DNA of 64,000 nt from positions 5,012,713-5,076,712 of the forward strand of contig NC_092574.1 of assembly GCF_037975245.1 (NCBI RefSeq). Direction: 5' to 3'. The notes under the pieces are model-generated. The model was not told the origin of the DNA and did no database searches. It saw nothing but the letters and a program-made list of their open reading frames with translations. The translations under genes and the position numbers were made by a program. The stretch comes from Apostichopus japonicus. Its lineage: Eukaryota > Echinodermata > Holothuroidea > Aspidochirotida > Stichopodidae. Positions 62,088 to 64,000 of the stretch are shown here, piece after piece; position 1 is the first letter of the stretch; every line of letters starts with the position of its first letter.

Positions 62088-64000
62088 CTATACGGGATGG
62101 AGACAGAGACATGCGGTGTGCAAAGAGTTGCTACAGGGTTTATACCATATATGTCCCAATTAATCTATGTACATAGACGTATTGTCCCATCGACAAACTA
62201 CATTGCCCCAATTCTCTACAGGCCTTTATGACATTCAAAAAACATTTTATGATGTATATGGAAACAACAAAATTATGGCAAAATCACTACACCACAGAAG
62301 TGGGGTGAGTATCATTTTCTTCATAAATAAATTATTCCCTGAGAAGACCTGAAAAAATGAAACTAGAGCACCAATGGTGCAGAAGCTCATACCTTTTCGA
62401 GCTGAAAAATGTAGGGCCCACAAAACCAATTTTGGGCCCATGAGGGATACCCCCTCCCCTCCGTTAGCAGAATCCTGGCCACACCACTGGCTATAATTCC
62501 TATTTTCCCCTTTAAATCCTATTTTACCCACTCTCTCAAACAATACCACTGACCTACCCTATTAAACTTTCTCCCCCTCTACCTTAGCAGACATAACAAG
62601 CACTCCCTACAAGACATAACTTCACAAGCTGCCTACATACCTCAGGCTCAAAGACTTCTAAGAATCGGCAAGTGCTGATTGGCTATAGGGCTCTCATGCT
62701 TACAGTTGAACAGTTAATAACAACTCCCAGTCCTGCTTTAATTCCACTAACAGCCTCTGCAGAGCTTAACCACAAATGTAAACAAACACTGCAGAAACTG
62801 GGAGACAAAGTAAAGGAGCTTTGGCAAAAAGTGAAGGCTCAGATTTTTTTAAACAATGGGGATTAATTGTAATTAACTTTTGACCAAAAATTTTTAGGCA
62901 TCACCTTATTCATACACAATCCAACAATCATCAGTTCAACTTTGAATATGATCCATCAAAATCTTGAGGAGATTGAGATATTTGAAAATATTACAAAGAA
63001 TGACCCCCGATGACCCCCTAAATGACCTTTGACCTCAATTTTCCGAACACCCCTCGTAACTCTCATCCCGAGGAACATTGTGACTAAGTTTCATTATAAT
63101 TGGCCATACACTGTACGAACAGGAGCAATTTGAAAATATAGGGCCGCGGCCCGGGCCACAAAAGACCCCTAGTTGATCTTTGATCTCAAATTCATGAACA
63201 CCCTGAAGGTAAAACTACCATAGTACTACCGTGACAAACCCTCAACATTGTACCATGGAATCTGTAGGAGAAGAAGCATTTTGCGTATTTCCACAAAATG
63301 GCCCATTACGGCCCACAGGTGACCTTTGACCCCAAATTTTGGACCATCTCTGATGGCCCTATACCCAATGGTCCTTGTGTCCAAGTTTCATGAAATTCCA
63401 TCAAACACTGTGCGAGTGGGAGCGGTTTTACCAATTGTTGACGGATAGAGTGATAGAGTGATAGAATGATAGAGTGATAGAGTGATAGACGCTGCACTGT
63501 AACAATAGCTCACACCAGCATGCTGGTATGAGCTAAAAATTACAATGTGAACTGTCCATGCTTTCCTTTGTTCAACTGACTTGAATAACATAACATTTGT
63601 CCATTGTATAAATATAAAGAGAACTTACAGTAGTGCCAAAGTAATGAAACGAAACATTATTATTGGATTACAGAAATAAATTAGGTTAAACCGCTATCAG
63701 ATTGCCGTGTTTAATAACCATTCGATATATCTGCATCAACCAATCACAGGACATTAACCTAACATTAAACCCTGCTGAATGTCTGCAATGAAGACCATAA
63801 ACAGAGTTGCAGCTAGGATCTAGGCAATTCTCCTGTAACATACTGTAGGTTCCAACATGCATATTTATTGAAGGACTGGCATAGGGACCAGACTAACCAT
63901 ACAATAGGCTTACTTAACATGTTTAATATTTATGCATGAGCATACCTGTTAGGCCTAGGAGGCTAACTTACAAATTTCATATCTCTAGTGACATGCTCAC
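62088..64000. other. intron upstream of the stem exon
   Basis: No membrane-anchor exon is visible, so the first coding exon probably lies beyond 64000. The region contains a possible transposon end (CCTGGCCACACCACTG near 62476-62491) and a dispersed repeat (62995-63530). The plus open frame 62672-62866 is unassigned. Confidence 0.6.
62995..63530 (+). repeat. dispersed repeat with TGACCTTTGACC words and GATAGAGT tail
   Basis: Successive blocks start with AATGACCTTTGACCTCAA (63013), GTTGATCTTTGATCTCAAAT (63173) and GGTGACCTTTGACCCCAAAT (63318), each followed by a similar phrase about CATTGT / AAGTTTCAT / CACTGT. The stretch ends in a GATAGAGT microsatellite (63443-63488) and TGCTGGTATGAGCTAAAAA. 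Similar wording occurs at 49878-50010. It looks like a diverged interspersed repeat of unknown class. Confidence 0.55.

Noticed and set aside
62101-62112. ATG at 62112 as the true start of the MGAT4-like protein
   Set aside because: The stretch between it and 62088 looks like a pyrimidine-rich acceptor ending in TATAG, and a protein starting there would lack the membrane anchor expected of a Golgi enzyme. It remains possible as an alternative first exon.

Overview
The window is nuclear DNA from a multicellular animal. It is AT-rich, gene-poor, intron-dominated and full of micro- and minisatellites, tRNA-derived SINEs and small inverted-repeat transposons. I see no bacterial features: no operons, no long ORFs, no ribosome-binding sites. 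The repeat style and large introns fit a marine invertebrate deuterostome such as an echinoderm, but that placement is an inference held with low confidence.

One gene is supported. Five exons on the minus strand (62087-61899, 57757-57611, 16626-16493, 12822-12776 and 2191-2078) join in frame across four GT-AG introns. They encode 209 consecutive residues that match, in order, the stem and N-terminal catalytic region of alpha-1,3-mannosyl-glycoprotein 4-beta-N-acetylglucosaminyltransferase (MGAT4, GnT-IV; glycosyltransferase family GT54). This Golgi enzyme adds a branching GlcNAc to N-glycans. The membrane anchor exon(s) should lie beyond 64000, and the rest of the catalytic domain beyond position 1. 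The introns measure 4141, 40984, 3670 and 10584 bp.

The rest is intron and its passengers. Region by region: 1-660 degenerate minisatellite; 2472-6062 a 3.6-kb array of a 31-bp unit with a 1761-bp higher-order period; 6569-7090 a tandem segment carrying a minus-strand SINE; 14284-14655 a hAT-type MITE with 8-bp target duplication; 16043-16358 a SINE close to an exon; 17040-17575 a 108-bp tandem repeat; 22841-24790 a duplicated 34-bp array; 30889-31745 a second hAT-type MITE; 31790-32180 a 20-bp minisatellite; 47672-50428 a 2.76-kb long-TIR element; 51680-51888 and 52179-52983 two TTAA-flanked elements, the second sitting inside a ~40-bp minisatellite array; 57159-57539 a hAT-type MITE related to the first, beside an exon. 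A dispersed repeat carrying a consensus 5' splice-site-like motif recurs in both orientations. I recognise no intact transposase, reverse transcriptase, classical tRNA or rRNA gene, or second protein-coding gene.

I found no evidence for a new multi-gene system. The points most worth checking are the TTAA elements, the long-TIR element with minisatellite subterminal regions, the higher-order satellite structure, and the splice-site-bearing repeat inside the 41-kb intron.
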